Shown piece by piece: positions 24,901 to 31,430 of a DNA stretch of 64,000 bases. A program made the translations under genes and the position numbers. Origin of the DNA: Ligula intestinalis (Eukaryota; Platyhelminthes; Cestoda; Diphyllobothriidea; Diphyllobothriidae); assembly GCA_036362985.1 (NCBI GenBank), contig JAYGXS010000010.1:4496153-4560152 (forward strand), given 5' to 3'. Position 1 is the first letter of the stretch. Each line of letters starts with the position of its first letter. The notes beneath the pieces were generated by a model. The model had not been told where the DNA came from. It saw only the letters and a list, made by a program, of their open reading frames with translations, and searched no databases.

Positions 24901-27112
24901 CGCTGTAAAGGCATGAAAAGCTACTTCTTTGGCAATGCACAGAAAGGTAGAGGAACGTACCTCAAATTCGAATAGGACGTTTAAGAGTTTTCGCAAAGCC
25001 GGTAGGGCTTTCAAGAGCTGAAAAGATAAACCGCCCAGTTTAAGTGCGAAAGTAATAGAAGATGTGGTGTCAGTACAACATACACCAGAGTAAATTTGTT
25101 CGTAAAAAGCAGTTAGCAGAAATCGACGACTGAGTTCTAGACATGGGAAGCAATAAAAAGATCCAAATTCTTTTACTTCTTTATACCATCGCCCGAAGAA
25201 GTACAATGACACAACAAGGTAGACGGTACAACAGACAAATTTCACAGATGGAATACCTTATCCGTCGGCATGGTTCTCATAACTCCGTCATCCTTACTAA
25301 TAAAACAAGCAGGATGTAACATAAGTCCCAAAGTTAAGATCACGAAGCTTCACAGTCTAAACCGGCTTTACTTAGAACAATCAATTAATTTTGGGAAATA
25401 AGCTGCGACAATTTGAACGACCAAATTAATCGAGCTTCTGAAAAAAATGAGAAAAAATATCGGAAAATGATACCAGGAAAACTTAAACAAATCGAATATA
25501 TGGAACGAATCTTTATTATCGAAGTTGTCAGTCGACGCTCTCTCGACAGTGAGCCAGAAACGAAACTACCAGAAGTTCGCGATGGCTAATTTGGGGTTAG
25601 ATATCCTGCAAAGTTAAGAAACATACCAAGGTGAGTTCCATAATGCTCAATCTCTTTCCCTTCATTAGGCGTTTCGAGCGTTTGGTATTATAAAGTTGTG
25701 GCTCTTAAATGAGCTGCATCGAAGTTTCGCAAAATAAAAAAGTGACTAGTTAAAAAGCGTGGCCAGGTTATTATGATTCCGCGTAAACCTTTAAATAGTG
25801 CATTATATGGTCGTGACACCTTTTAGACACTGGATCACTGGTGCATAGGCAAGGGAAGTGGAGATCCATTTTGCCCAGATAAAAAGAATGACCTGCTTAC
25901 AAAAAACTATGCGTATATAAACATCACGACAGGCTGCGAGCCGTGACTGGTAAGTTTGGTGACTGATATAATAAGTCTGATATTACTAGAAGTTATTATA
26001 AGGTTCTGATGGCTCTCAAATATGGCTGCTCCTAGTGGCCCTCGTATTCATGTGAAGTCCGGTATGTATGGGATTTAGCGGCCAGAATATAAGTGGCACG
26101 AGAAAATGGACCAATGAGTTTTTTCAGGCATTGTACACAAGCGTACACCAGGCTGTTTGGGCTTAACTTACTATCGTAACTTTGGAGGTGTGGAAGGGAA
26201 GTCCTTTTGAAGGTCTCATTTAAAACATTAACAATCTACGCGTAGGTCAACGGCCGCTGCGATGCTGAGACGGTGGGGTAACTTGCTATTTTTGGACGAT
26301 CTTACTACTTTTACTGATTTATAATTACTAGATATATCCTAGTAGCCCTACTAAAACCTGGCATGGCACTATATATAGATGTCAACAAACAGTGCGACGA
26401 AACGTCACTTGTAAAGCAGAATTTTCCGTTTCGAAATAATAATAATAATGTAAGCCGTGAATAAGAGTATAAAACTGAAAAGAACCACAGTTATTGTCTG
26501 GAATATTAGACCACACTTACCCGCGTTTAACTTTGCAGAAGTCAAAAGCCATGGCTTGATAAGTCGTAGTTTTCTCAGCGAGGAACTTTGAATATTTTCG
26601 GATGAACAAGGACATTTCATATGCTATAGAAGAGTCAATTCGGTCAGAAAACATACATTGCGAGCTGGATTTGTCATTGAAATGTGGAAGGCTGAGTTGA
26701 CAGTTATTGGAAGCCATATACTGAGAAATTTTCTGAAGAAAATCAAAATTCAACTCTTTAAATTTACTTCATTCCCGTAGTTCATTAGGTGGTGAGACGT
26801 AATGAGAGCTTTGAACACGATCACCCATGATTTCTCGTGAGTGCGCTCCACAAGAAAACCGACAAGCAGTGGGATAGAAACGCTTGGTTCGTTACTGTAC
26901 CTTATAAGACCTACATTCGTAAAATAAAGATCAAAAAATGAGTTACGATCCAAGTGTTTCTTTTTGGGTGGAATTAATTCGACAGTGGAGGCCTTCGCAA
27001 CTACTTTGCCGAGGGAAGAACCAGCTAAAGAGTACTTCGCCTGGGTGACTCTGTCCATTAAACTTTGGCCTGTCCCACTGCCAGCTAGCTGCTTTGCCAT
27101 TTTACCAGCCAT
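7698..27112 (-). CDS. PICALM: AP180/CALM clathrin-assembly protein gene (PICALM/LAP family), 12 coding exons
   Basis: Clathrin-coat adaptor of endocytosis: the N-terminal ANTH domain binds PtdIns(4,5)P2 at the plasma membrane, and the flexible tail recruits clathrin and AP-2. Exons, 5' to 3': 27112-26947, 26910-26768, 26732-26521, 25296-25257, 25017-24961, 24858-24747, 24075-23969, 21641-21600, 19532-19462, 18032-17611, 14426-14291, 7909-7698. Their summed length (1720 nt, 573 codons plus one base) is phase-consistent at every junction, and each block aligns in order with the remembered human PICALM ANTH domain. The lipid motif K(X)9KX(K/R)(H/Y) is intact in exon 1. The start codon at 27112 has a favourable context (A at -3, G at +4). 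The tail is acidic, Ser/Thr-rich and Pro-rich, with NLLD and EDLL motifs; I see no NPF. The symbol denotes family membership. The terminal exon is unresolved. Confidence 0.93.
7910..9860. other. AT-rich part of intron 11 of AP180/CALM
   Basis: Between exon 12 and the PLE at 9.9 kb. AT-rich, with short TTC runs near 8583; no coding block or known repeat seen. Confidence 0.5.
9903..9947 (-). ncRNA. Hammerhead motif in the left, inverted pLTR
   Basis: TTGACAAT, stem II GAGCTC/GAGTTC, then GAAACGTCGG. The core departs from CUGANGA at two places (C3 to U, G8 to A), but stems I, II and III (ACGU) are kept. The CCCAGAGAACG box is 19 nt past the cleavage position. Confidence 0.7.
9990..11534 (+). 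CDS. PLE reverse transcriptase / GIY-YIG endonuclease, 5'-truncated
   Basis: 514 codons, no internal stop. Telomerase-like PLE reverse transcriptase: fingers motif FYGLPKVHKPGIPLRPIVS, motif A VSFDVTSLFTSIP, motif B GTPMGSPLSG, catalytic motif C RYVDDTF near residue 206, and then LPFLDVLVCRK. After a basic linker comes the GIY-YIG endonuclease domain from about residue 397 (GVIYRIDCSCGQANYVGETG) with the downstream Arg helix (RVLTRMHQH). The protein copies the RNA template at an endonuclease-nicked target. Known PLE proteins are longer; the N-terminal part before the RT fingers is missing, so the ATG at 9990 is simply the first in the remaining frame. The open frame suggests fairly recent insertion. 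Confidence 0.93.
   Translation: MKTLINSINKDLTGLRKSKTITEFEWQKIKPKDAALPRFYGLPKVHKPGIPLRPIVSLRGTPTFGLAKWLFQRLKFLTQGSATTISSAEQFIQKLQGIQLTSDEVMVSFDVTSLFTSIPQHLAVETIQTLLEEKYNETDSKLKIEHLIGLLKHCLSTFFTFSGTVYEQVKGTPMGSPLSGLIAEAVLQRLEALAFEHYRPRLWVRYVDDTFVIIHREKIEDFTDNLNSIFPDIQFTMEEEKDSQLPFLDVLVCRKDGGELKTTVYRKATNTSRILSYLSNHPVSHKRSCVRTLYRRVETHCSEPADKKAEVQYLKKLFTMNGYPGAFVEKCRRRAKRRKPTGQPEPTRWRAIPYIAGVSEEFARLVSEFGIGVAHRPEATIRRQLMRPKDPVPVHEKSGVIYRIDCSCGQANYVGETGKRVLTRMHQHDLAVQRNDKNSLVAAHASKPGHSFDFENVRILGRSADRTSRLLQEAWHSRAGSINRHVELPEAYLALREQIEGRGQGQRSISAELT
11561..11605 (+). ncRNA. Hammerhead motif in the right pLTR
   Basis: Identical in core and stems to the inverted copy at 9903-9947. The tail beyond GGACAATCAAC does not carry the 19-nt box, so the insertion probably ends within a few bases of the ribozyme here. 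Confidence 0.7.
11930..12250 (+). pseudogene. PLE GIY-YIG fragment, frameshifted
   Basis: Broken remnants related to the fragment at 53.1-53.4 kb (shared blocks such as TCCAGTTGTGATGCAGT.TATTGTGGCCAAAC). The 3' part encodes a decayed REFLEAM-like end. Several frame changes. Confidence 0.75.
12640..13030 (-). pseudogene. PLE endonuclease 3' fragment, left arm of a palindrome
   Basis: On the minus strand: ITKHKRAVRKGDPLSQIAT, a broken middle, then the STEM-WIYRPVI region, closely related to 62.03-62.35 kb. It abuts the plus-strand fragment at 13036 head to head. Confidence 0.75.
13036..13374 (+). pseudogene. PLE 3' end, right arm of the palindrome
   Basis: Starts at the INRNVDIPSRYFAL codons and runs through the 3' UTR to a degenerate hammerhead at 13333. 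Mirrors 12640-12890. Confidence 0.75.
13333..13374 (+). ncRNA. Degenerate hammerhead motif
   Basis: CTCTGACGATAGCCTC ... GAAGCCGGAGACTAAGA. The GAAA box has become GGAG; only the CUGACGA half and stem II are intact. The next PLE copy starts directly after it. Confidence 0.5.
13375..13985 (+). mobile_element. PLE 3' fragment with open GIY-YIG frame
   Basis: Frame 13307-13861 (the first 20 codons are translated hammerhead sequence). Encodes WHALPYIKDVSEATKRIAAG, the HRP block, VVYRIPCKNCPRNYTGQTGR (GIY-YIG core), then the Arg and Glu helices (RIRKHKRAVERGDASSQVAVH; LIEAWASDDNAVNRFIDL). No RT. Ends in a hammerhead pLTR at 13938-13983. It lies in intron 11 of AP180/CALM, antisense. Confidence 0.88.
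13938..13983 (+). ncRNA. Hammerhead ribozyme motif (AGCU family)
   Basis: TCTCTGACGAA, imperfect stem II GACTC/GGAGCCT, GAAAGCTCAGAC. Stem III is AGCU. TCCGGTGATTG begins 19 nt past the predicted cleavage position. Confidence 0.7.
14291..14426 (-). CDS. PICALM: AP180/CALM exon 11 (tail)
   Basis: 136 nt, encodes LSAELQQEIIAAASSHYEEA then AEKANQVVKRSLHLPSSPHH and EKSSR. A short amphipathic, possibly coiled-coil segment. Acceptor TTTATTAG, donor GTAAGT; phase 1 to 2 agrees with both neighbours. I do not recognise a family domain, so it belongs to this gene by splice phase and position. Confidence 0.8.
14860..15430 (+). pseudogene. LINE ORF2 C-terminal fragment (jockey/CR1-like)
   Basis: Codons for LLGQQFWRTCSQPGHANHH then, after a frame change near 15080, LPRVTRCTLAQLRSGYCML, an HD...HLF zinc-knuckle-like region (SLHDCRHLFACS) and DLWLKPAEVAAFLRLP. 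This is the conserved end of non-LTR retrotransposon polyproteins. It lies in AP180/CALM intron 10. Upstream frames (14503-14835) may belong to it but are not recognisable. Confidence 0.75.
15752..16470. mobile_element. Possible non-autonomous hAT element
   Basis: The left edge CAGAGGTCGGAAACCTTTT and the right part with GAGTCACATATGGCTCGTGAG resemble the inverted ends of hAT transposons of the type CAGRGGTCGGCAACC...GGCTCGCGAGCC. The right terminus is degenerate and I cannot define target duplications. No transposase. Confidence 0.4.
16792..17502. repeat. 0.7-kb inverted duplication, copy 2
   Basis: Inverted partner of 5503-6207, inside intron 10 of AP180/CALM and ending next to the GAG tract. 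The two copies lie about 10.6 kb apart head to head. Confidence 0.9.
17509..17583. repeat. GAG/GGA trinucleotide tract
   Basis: About 75 bp of nearly pure (GAG)n on the plus strand, i.e. a pyrimidine (CTC)n tract in the AP180/CALM transcript, starting about 27 nt downstream of the exon-10 donor. It creates spurious Glu, Arg and Ser homopolymer frames. Confidence 0.9.
17611..18032 (-). CDS. PICALM: AP180/CALM exon 10 (Pro-rich and acidic tail)
   Basis: 422 nt, phase 2 to 1. Low-complexity tail: a Pro-rich stretch (RTPSPARPPPPASPAKQ), NLLD followed by a Thr run, NEDLLIGVDL, then a Glu-rich end (SDEEVEG). The LLD and DLL elements resemble the short clathrin-binding motifs of AP180 tails. The acceptor is GGGGTTTTAG. 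I end the exon at GTGAGA; reading on would add an implausible poly-Ser run made by the trinucleotide repeat, so that run is treated as intron. Confidence 0.85.
18593..18637 (-). ncRNA. Hammerhead ribozyme motif, intronic and sense to AP180/CALM
   Basis: GTCTCTGATGAT, stem II GAATCC/GAATATC (one change from consensus), GAAACGTCAGGCG. The box CCCAGCGATCG is 19 nt downstream. It is transcribed with the host gene. Confidence 0.75.
18593..19250 (-). pseudogene. PLE GIY-YIG fragment with hammerhead 3' end
   Basis: Minus strand: TPEATIWRQIMKLKDSLPR, VVYSIWCSCGQSNYVGETGR, RIAEHVAAVRRNDANSQVV, then a decayed end and pLTR. Same family as 39.6-40.45 kb. Located in AP180/CALM intron 9, same strand as the gene, so its ribozyme would be in the pre-mRNA. 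Confidence 0.88.
19462..19532 (-). CDS. PICALM: AP180/CALM exon 9
   Basis: 71 nt, encodes VPPKVLEAMEQHLALLEKK then SKKS, matching LLDALEQHLASLEGKK, the last conserved helix of the family before the tail. Acceptor CTGCTTTTAG, donor GTAGGT, phase 0 to 2. Confidence 0.92.
19600..20084. other. Unassigned part of intron 8
   Basis: Open frames at 19636-19962 have no motif. No repeat partner is seen within the window. Confidence 0.35.
20085..20385. repeat. Perfect-looking 120-bp palindrome with about 40-bp loop
   Basis: Left arm 20085-20208 and right arm 20250-20385 are reverse complements with few mismatches (for example GATATAACCAGTGTCGACGC against GCGTCGACACTGGTTATATC). It could be a foldback element or MITE; its outer ends read GCTG(C/T)CGGACACACAGAA. 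Confidence 0.85.
21015..21185. repeat. Inverted repeat with SINE-like tail
   Basis: Arms 21020-21070 and 21138-21182 (TTACCGGCAA...ACTGGAATG against CATTCCAGT...TTGCCGGTAA). The plus-strand part from 21085 matches the SINE tail at 4985-5040. In AP180/CALM intron 8, about 420 bp downstream of exon 8 in gene direction. Confidence 0.65.
21600..21641 (-). CDS. PICALM: AP180/CALM exon 8, 42-nt microexon
   Basis: 14 codons, NLGIADKSSMGLHP, in the place of VGIDRGDIPDLSQA in human CALM. Acceptor CATTCTAG, donor GTAAGT, phase 0 to 0. The sequence is less conserved than the flanking blocks; the call rests on length, phase, splice sites and the NLGI/QVGI match. Confidence 0.72.
21912..22372. repeat. 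(TAC/TAT/TTA)n microsatellite, about 460 bp
   Basis: Almost uninterrupted ACT/ATT triplets, giving false poly-Thr, poly-Tyr and poly-Val frames. It lies in AP180/CALM intron 7, about 270 bp upstream of microexon 8. Confidence 0.97.
23080..23260 (-). repeat. Dispersed repeat family D, minus copy
   Basis: The reverse complement shares GCGATCTTC, CCTTAG..GATGAG.GAAG and GGAACAATAT.TTGTTTAC with 29390-29640 and 55430-55620. Class unknown. Confidence 0.6.
23390..23436 (+). ncRNA. Hammerhead ribozyme motif, consensus copy
   Basis: GTCTCTGATGAT, stem II GAATCC/GGATATC with one bulged A, GAAACGTCAGGCGAATAAA. Stem I GUCU/AGGC, stem III ACGU. CCCAGCGATCG is 19 nt past the cleavage position. It is a solo pLTR, antisense in AP180/CALM intron 7. 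Confidence 0.8.
23541..23890 (-). repeat. Dispersed repeat family C, inverted copy
   Basis: Minus-strand copy of the 780-1515 block, including the TATATTCACTCAG start and the TGATGAAGGCTAACAAGCC motif, ending in a (TA)n run at 23881-23894. Confidence 0.75.
23709..23750 (-). ncRNA. Hammerhead-like motif, family C
   Basis: CTGATGAA, GGCT/AGCC stem II, C, GAAACAG. Second copy of the motif at 861-900. Helix I is weak, so activity is doubtful. Confidence 0.35.
23969..24075 (-). CDS. PICALM: AP180/CALM exon 7
   Basis: 107 nt, encodes (E)RYFSMKRSQCRIALDLYSN then FPQVMDKVDSFLTVAE, matching KYFDMKKNQCKEGLDIYKKF. Acceptor TTGGTTTCAG, donor GTGCGT, phase 1 to 0. These helices close the ANTH domain. 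Confidence 0.92.
24747..24858 (-). CDS. PICALM: AP180/CALM exon 6 with GC donor
   Basis: 112 nt, encodes ATEKDLNNQIINAAFLLLYK then DLIRLFASYNEGMMNLI, one of the best conserved ANTH segments (FKDAIRLFAAYNEGIINLL). Acceptor TTGTTTAAG. The exon must end in phase 1 at CTCATAG to join the next exon; the intron then starts GCAAGT, a consensus GC-AG donor. Confidence 0.92.
24961..25017 (-). CDS. PICALM: AP180/CALM exon 5
   Basis: 57 nt, 19 codons, LLKALPALRKLLNVLFEFE, corresponding to LLKTVPIIQNQMDALLDFN. Acceptor ATCTTTTCAG, donor GTACGT, phase 0 at both ends. Confidence 0.92.
25257..25296 (-). CDS. PICALM: AP180/CALM exon 4, 40-nt microexon
   Basis: Completes the split Gly codon and encodes KDDGVMRTMPTDK, the equivalent of ADGVMRTMNTEK. 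Acceptor TTTTATTAG, donor GTATTC. The length (40 = 1 modulo 3) is exactly what is needed to join exon 3 (phase 2) to exon 5 (phase 0). It is too short to be seen as an open reading frame and was found by looking for the missing family block. Confidence 0.9.
25297..26520. other. AP180/CALM intron 3, nothing else recognised
   Basis: 1224 nt between exon 3 and microexon 4, GT-AG. AT-rich with an (ATA)n run near 26440. No repeat partner seen in the window. Confidence 0.6.
26521..26732 (-). CDS. PICALM: AP180/CALM exon 3 (ANTH)
   Basis: 212 nt, phase 0 in and phase 2 out, donor GTAAGT. Contains SLFIRKYSKFLAEKTTTYQ followed by AMAFDFCKVKRG, which matches the family block STFIRRYSRYLNEKAVSYRQ plus VAFDFTKVKRG. 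The middle part (NCQLSLPHFNDKSSSQCMF) is the variable loop. No frame breaks. Confidence 0.93.
26733..26767 (-). other. 35-nt intron 2 of AP180/CALM
   Basis: GTAAAT donor, TTCTTCAG acceptor, 35 nt, not a multiple of three. Removal joins YGNE to KISQYMASNN in frame, matching YGNERFIQYLASRN in human CALM. Confidence 0.9.
26768..26910 (-). CDS. PICALM: AP180/CALM exon 2 (ANTH core)
   Basis: 143 nt, encodes LIRYSNEPSVSIPLLVGFL then VERTHEKSWVIVFKALITS and HHLMNYGNE. It corresponds to the highly conserved SWVVVFKSLITTHHLMVYGNE helix of the ANTH domain. Phase 1 in, phase 0 out, donor GTAAAT. Confidence 0.93.
26911..26946 (-). other. 36-nt intron 1 of AP180/CALM
   Basis: Starts GTAACT and ends TGTAG. 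Because 36 is a multiple of three and there is no stop, the frame reads through; only removal of the 12 codons restores family alignment (HLD-RLIRYSNE against HLD-YLIQCTNE in human). Very short introns near the 5' end of genes are typical of flatworms. Confidence 0.88.
26947..27112 (-). CDS. PICALM: AP180/CALM exon 1 (start codon, ANTH alpha-1/2, PIP2 motif)
   Basis: 166 nt, begins MAGKMAKQLAGSGTG, then GQSLMDRVTQAKYSLAG, ending at KKKHLD. K-ASTVELIPP-KKKH fits the PtdIns(4,5)P2-binding motif K(X)9KX(K/R)(H/Y) of ANTH domains. The reading frame is open upstream (to about 27187), but a CAG acceptor-like site at about 27165 suggests that the upstream sequence is 5' UTR or intron. Ends in phase 1 at a GTAACT donor. 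Confidence 0.93.
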
Positions 27113-27915
27113 GTTCGCGATAGCACCTAATGGGTCAAGAAGACAACTCCGCTTTTTGAAACTGTGCGGGCAAGAAGTAACGATCAAAACAAAAAGGGTG
27201 GATTCGGGTAATTATACCCGTTGTTCATTGGTTACCTATACTGACTATTGATGGGTAAAACTTTTCGATGAACCAGAAACTTTCCACTTGCATCAATAAC
27301 GTCGGCTTATTGTATGTCATACAATTGAATGAGTTTGAGGTCGCAAGATGCAACTGAGCGTTTCATTTTACGAATTGGGTTTACAGTTAGAATCCAAAGT
27401 GTTGCATAGATTTTCCGCTGCCAACACATAGACTCAAAGAAATCGGAGATTAGTATGTTTTTAGGCCAAACCCCCAAATATATTATTTACTAACAGTTGA
27501 ATTCGCTTGAGTTTTATGCGTTTGGCAAATATGGCACCATTGAAACTATAATATTCAACGCGGAGGTTTATCAGGTTACAGTGCATTTGTAACCTCAGGT
27601 TGATTCAATTATAACTGCCAAATATAGCATTTTCTAAATTTCTTTCACCGTTTGCAAAGGAATACCATTGTTTCTTGTCTTCATGAGAGAGAATCGAAAA
27701 CATTGGTTCAGCACAATGTACCCAGCATCCAATTCCATTGTAAATATGCATCTGGGCTGACAATGGTGTTATTTCTTCATAGTTAAATGCATTTAAGGGC
27801 AATAATTAAATCTTTGAATATGCAGGGATGTCTTTGTTCACGCGTAGTTATCTCAAGTACCAAAGATTTTCGAAAAGCAGTCTTCATAAAAAACGGCAAA
27901 TGCCCGCTTGATGGC
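27113..27915. other. Upstream region of AP180/CALM
   Basis: Expected to hold the 5' UTR and promoter. I see no clear TATA box or initiator, and no coding exon. LINE debris starts at about 27920. Confidence 0.4.
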
Positions 27916-27919
27916 GTTA

Positions 27920-29270
27920 AACATTGAAGTTTAAGCTTTAGCCGCTTTACAACATTGTATACAAGCCTTTAGTTTGTCTGTCATCCCAATGCCGAGATTC
28001 TTCTCGATTTCTGTTCCTCGGATTGGCGTTCCGAGCCGTTTGCCTGACCATTCGTCATCGGCAGCACTATTGAAGCCTTTCCATATTTTTATATCATCTG
28101 CAAACATGGCACACGCACAGTCCAATTCCTGTACTCAATCATTAACGAACAAGTCGGTCCGAACACCGAACCGTGTGACACTCCACTCTCTATGACTGAG
28201 CGTCTTGATAGATATGATTTTACACAGACAACTTGGGAACTACCAACGAGAAAAGTGTTTTACGTAAGAAGTGTGCATCTGATGCCAATCACTCTCAAAT
28301 TCTCTATGAGGCGTTGGTGTAAAACACTGTCGAAGGCATTGCAGAAATCAATGTAGGCGGCTTTTGCATCGAGAGCTCTCGTCCAGCTTTGCATCGTGTA
28401 AAGCAGGCTTGTCACAGACGACCTACGCTTACGAAAGCCATATCGTGCATTGGATAAGAGATTGTGTGTTTTTTAAATGAGTCATCAATTCCTTTTGCAT
28501 GGTCTTCGCCGCTACTTTGCATTGTGTAGAGGTGAGGCTGACGGGTCTGTAGTTGTTCGCGGGTGCAACACTAGCACTTGTTAAGCAGTATGATGCGGAC
28601 TGTTTCCAAATAGATCTGAAACCTGCCAGTATCGAAAGATTGTTGGCACATAATAAAACAACAGTTTGGCCAGGTGTCAAGCAAGTTCAAGAAAAAACTT
28701 TGCTAAAATCTCATTAAGACCGGGAGCTTGCATGACTTCAGCCTTTTTATTTCTTCAAAAATCACTTTTCTATACTGAATAATTTGTGTTCTCATGGTAT
28801 CGTCATTCGGTGGACTTAGGGCAATTTATCTGCTGAAAACCGACCGAAATCAAAATTCATGGCCTTCTTTGAACTCTCTGATACTTCGACACCTTCACAA
28901 TTCTTCACAACACGAAGCGGGTTCCTGTTACTTGTGCTCGTTCGTAAGTAGCAATAGAGTGACTTGGTATTTTCGACTGCTGGATGCAGAACATCTCTCT
29001 CAAAATCCCATAGTCTTGTGAAATCTAAGCGTTTACCTTGTTCCACTGGATTTTATATTTTTTGAAGGCCTTATTATGGTTCGTTCTGCAAAATGTCTTC
29101 CAAGGCATTCTTTTCATATTCATCTCTCCTTTTTAGATCTCTGTTCAGCCACTGACGTCGGTTAGATATCCTGGGCACTAACAGCGGACACTGACTTTGC
29201 ATTAGATGCAACAACCGCTCCTTAAGTAGATTCCACTCATCAGTGACATCCCCGAGTAGAGAATACGCAA
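27920..29270 (-). pseudogene. Degenerate CR1/jockey-like LINE fragment
   Basis: Minus-strand RT pieces in several frames: ANNYRPVSLTSTQCKVAAK, CACAMFADDIKIWKG (RT motif C region FADD) and an upstream KRLDFTRLWDFERDVLHPAV segment. Older than the copy at 32.6-35.4 kb. Confidence 0.8.
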
Positions 29271-29389
29271 TCTATTTGCGATGCCTTAGCTCTCATTTGG
29301 CAGAAGTCTCCTTATCATATACTCGACATCGGTTCCTTTCTTAGAGGAAGTATAGACTCTAGTCCGTAATTCCATGAAAGTACTGCGTG

Positions 29390-30110
29390 ATCATATAACA
29401 GGGGGTTAAGTGGGTTAAACCGTGCAACTGCGATCTTCAGACCATGGTTACTTAGTGCTGAGGAGGGAAGTCTTTAAAGGCCAGAGTAGTAGAAAGAGTT
29501 TATTGTGTACATAACGGAAGAGGAGAATAGATTGACTTGGGAGAGATACGTCCGATCAGTAGGTTGACCGGGCCCAAGTGAGGTCTTAGAGTTATCGGGC
29601 CAGAGGACAGATAGAGGGAAATCTTTCATTGGCTAGGTTGGCCTGGAGATTTTGGGCAGAGAGGCAACTTGCGTCGGGCACGCGTGCAAGCTCCTCATTC
29701 GTCGCCTCATAGATGCGAGAACTATGATTGGCTGATCGAGACGTCGAGAAAGCACAACGGTGAGCGTTTGGGAATGTGCACTTCGACGCGAGCTAGTCAG
29801 GCAGACATGACCCGCTACAATCACTTCATTTGTGTGGAGCTAGAGAGTAGATCATGTGTATACAGTCAGGATGTTTGGCGAAGACGAGATCTGAACAACT
29901 AGCCTGCTGTTCTTCACGTGGTCTAGATAGATGGAGGATACTTTGTGTGCGAAGAGCTTGAAGTGTACTCTTTGGAAGACGGTAGTCGGAGGCATTCTCA
30001 GAGCAACGCGCTCGTAACTCGTTCTATCTGATGCCGGGTGCACTAAAGCTATGCATGTTTACAGCATCCGGTCTACTGCCGAGCTCCTTTGTGCACACCA
30101 GTAGGCAGAA
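29390..30110 (+). repeat. Dispersed repeat family D
   Basis: Shares its 5' 200 bp with 55430-55650 (GCGATCTTC...AGTCTT...AAAG.CCA) and inversely with 23080-23260. It could be a retroelement LTR or a 5' region; no coding motif seen. Confidence 0.5.
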
Positions 30111-30379
30111 CTGTTCGGCTGTCGCTCTCGACGATATCCACCATGTGTTTCCGTAATCTGAAGACAGACGCAGTGACTATAGCTTGATTATATTGCAAGT
30201 ACACTCGCAGAATCTACCCTGCTCTCTCACCAGTCCCATACTTGCATCCGATGTCAAGACAAATTAACACACATCTGCATCAGTGTCTATCCACCAGCCA
30301 ACACCAGCCACTCTTACAGAAGAAGAGCAATTCACAATTCGTACAAGCACCGTGCAAGCCTCGAGGAACTAAAGTAAGT

Positions 30380-31430
30380 GCTCGATGTTAGCATACAATG
30401 CAAGACAGGCAGTAAAAACGCTTAAATAAGAAAAAATATCATTACGCTACGTGCCGACAAAGGAGGTGCTACCAGCACTTAGACCAAAGCAGACTATATA
30501 GAGAAGATGACACCATTCTTAAGAGACGATTCAATACATAGAAGTCTGCGCACTGACCCCAAACAATCTCAAAACTCCTGCATTTACAAAATTATGGAAC
30601 GCCAAACGTGCGAGAAATAAATCACAAGAGTTCTTGTCAAATCCAAAAATTAGATATCCCACTGCAAATTACAGTCTCCTTGATCGGTGCACCCAAATAT
30701 AAAATTCCTAAGTGGCTATTTCACCAAATGCACCCACTTAAAAAGAAAGCTGAGTAATCCATAGAGGATTCAAAAAGATTCTAGAAAAATTAAAACTAGT
30801 CTAAGCTTCGGCGGATGAAATCAAAGTTTCATTCGACATGGCCTCGCACTTCACCCAAATTCTTCTGGATTTAGCGAAACGCCGCATCTAAGAACTACTA
30901 CAGGCCTATATTACTGATATGTCTGCAAACGCTTTACTCAAAGTGTTGCAACTCTGTCTAGAAATCAAGTTCTTCTTTGTACGATCAGTGACTTAAAGGG
31001 GCTCCTTTGGGTTTGCCATATCCTACTTTTTTGGCCGAAGCCGTAATGCAGAAATAAGAATCGATAGCTTTTTCCACAACCAAACCAGATTATGGCTGCG
31101 CTATGTAGATAAAACGTTTTTCATTCTCAAGGCTGATCATTTGGACCTGCTCCACAGGAAGCCTAACTCAACGTTTCTGGGTATTTAATTCACATCCAAG
31201 GCGGAGGTTGATGGACAACTCCCAATTCTGGATGTCCTTTTCCATCGTTATACTGATGGATCACTCCGTACTTCGGTTTATCACAAAGAAACATACTCAG
31301 AGGTCATTCTACAATTTGAGAGTAACCACCCAGTCTCCTAAAAAGGGATTCAGACTACAGTCTCCCAAATCAAGATAAAACGCACTGCTCCCATAAGGAA
31401 AGTTATCAAGCATAAATAATTAAGTATGCG
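30380..31430 (+). pseudogene. Ancient PLE reverse-transcriptase relic
   Basis: Multiple stops and frame changes, but RT blocks remain in order: GAPKYKIPKWLFHQ, FDMASHFTQI (motif A), LRYVDKTFFIL (motif C, second Asp changed to Lys), QLPILDVLFHRYTDGSLRTS and then SNHPVS. The same blocks occur in the intact copy at 9990. A DKGGATS block at about 30460 is upstream of what survives in that copy. No endonuclease or ribozyme found after it. Confidence 0.8.
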
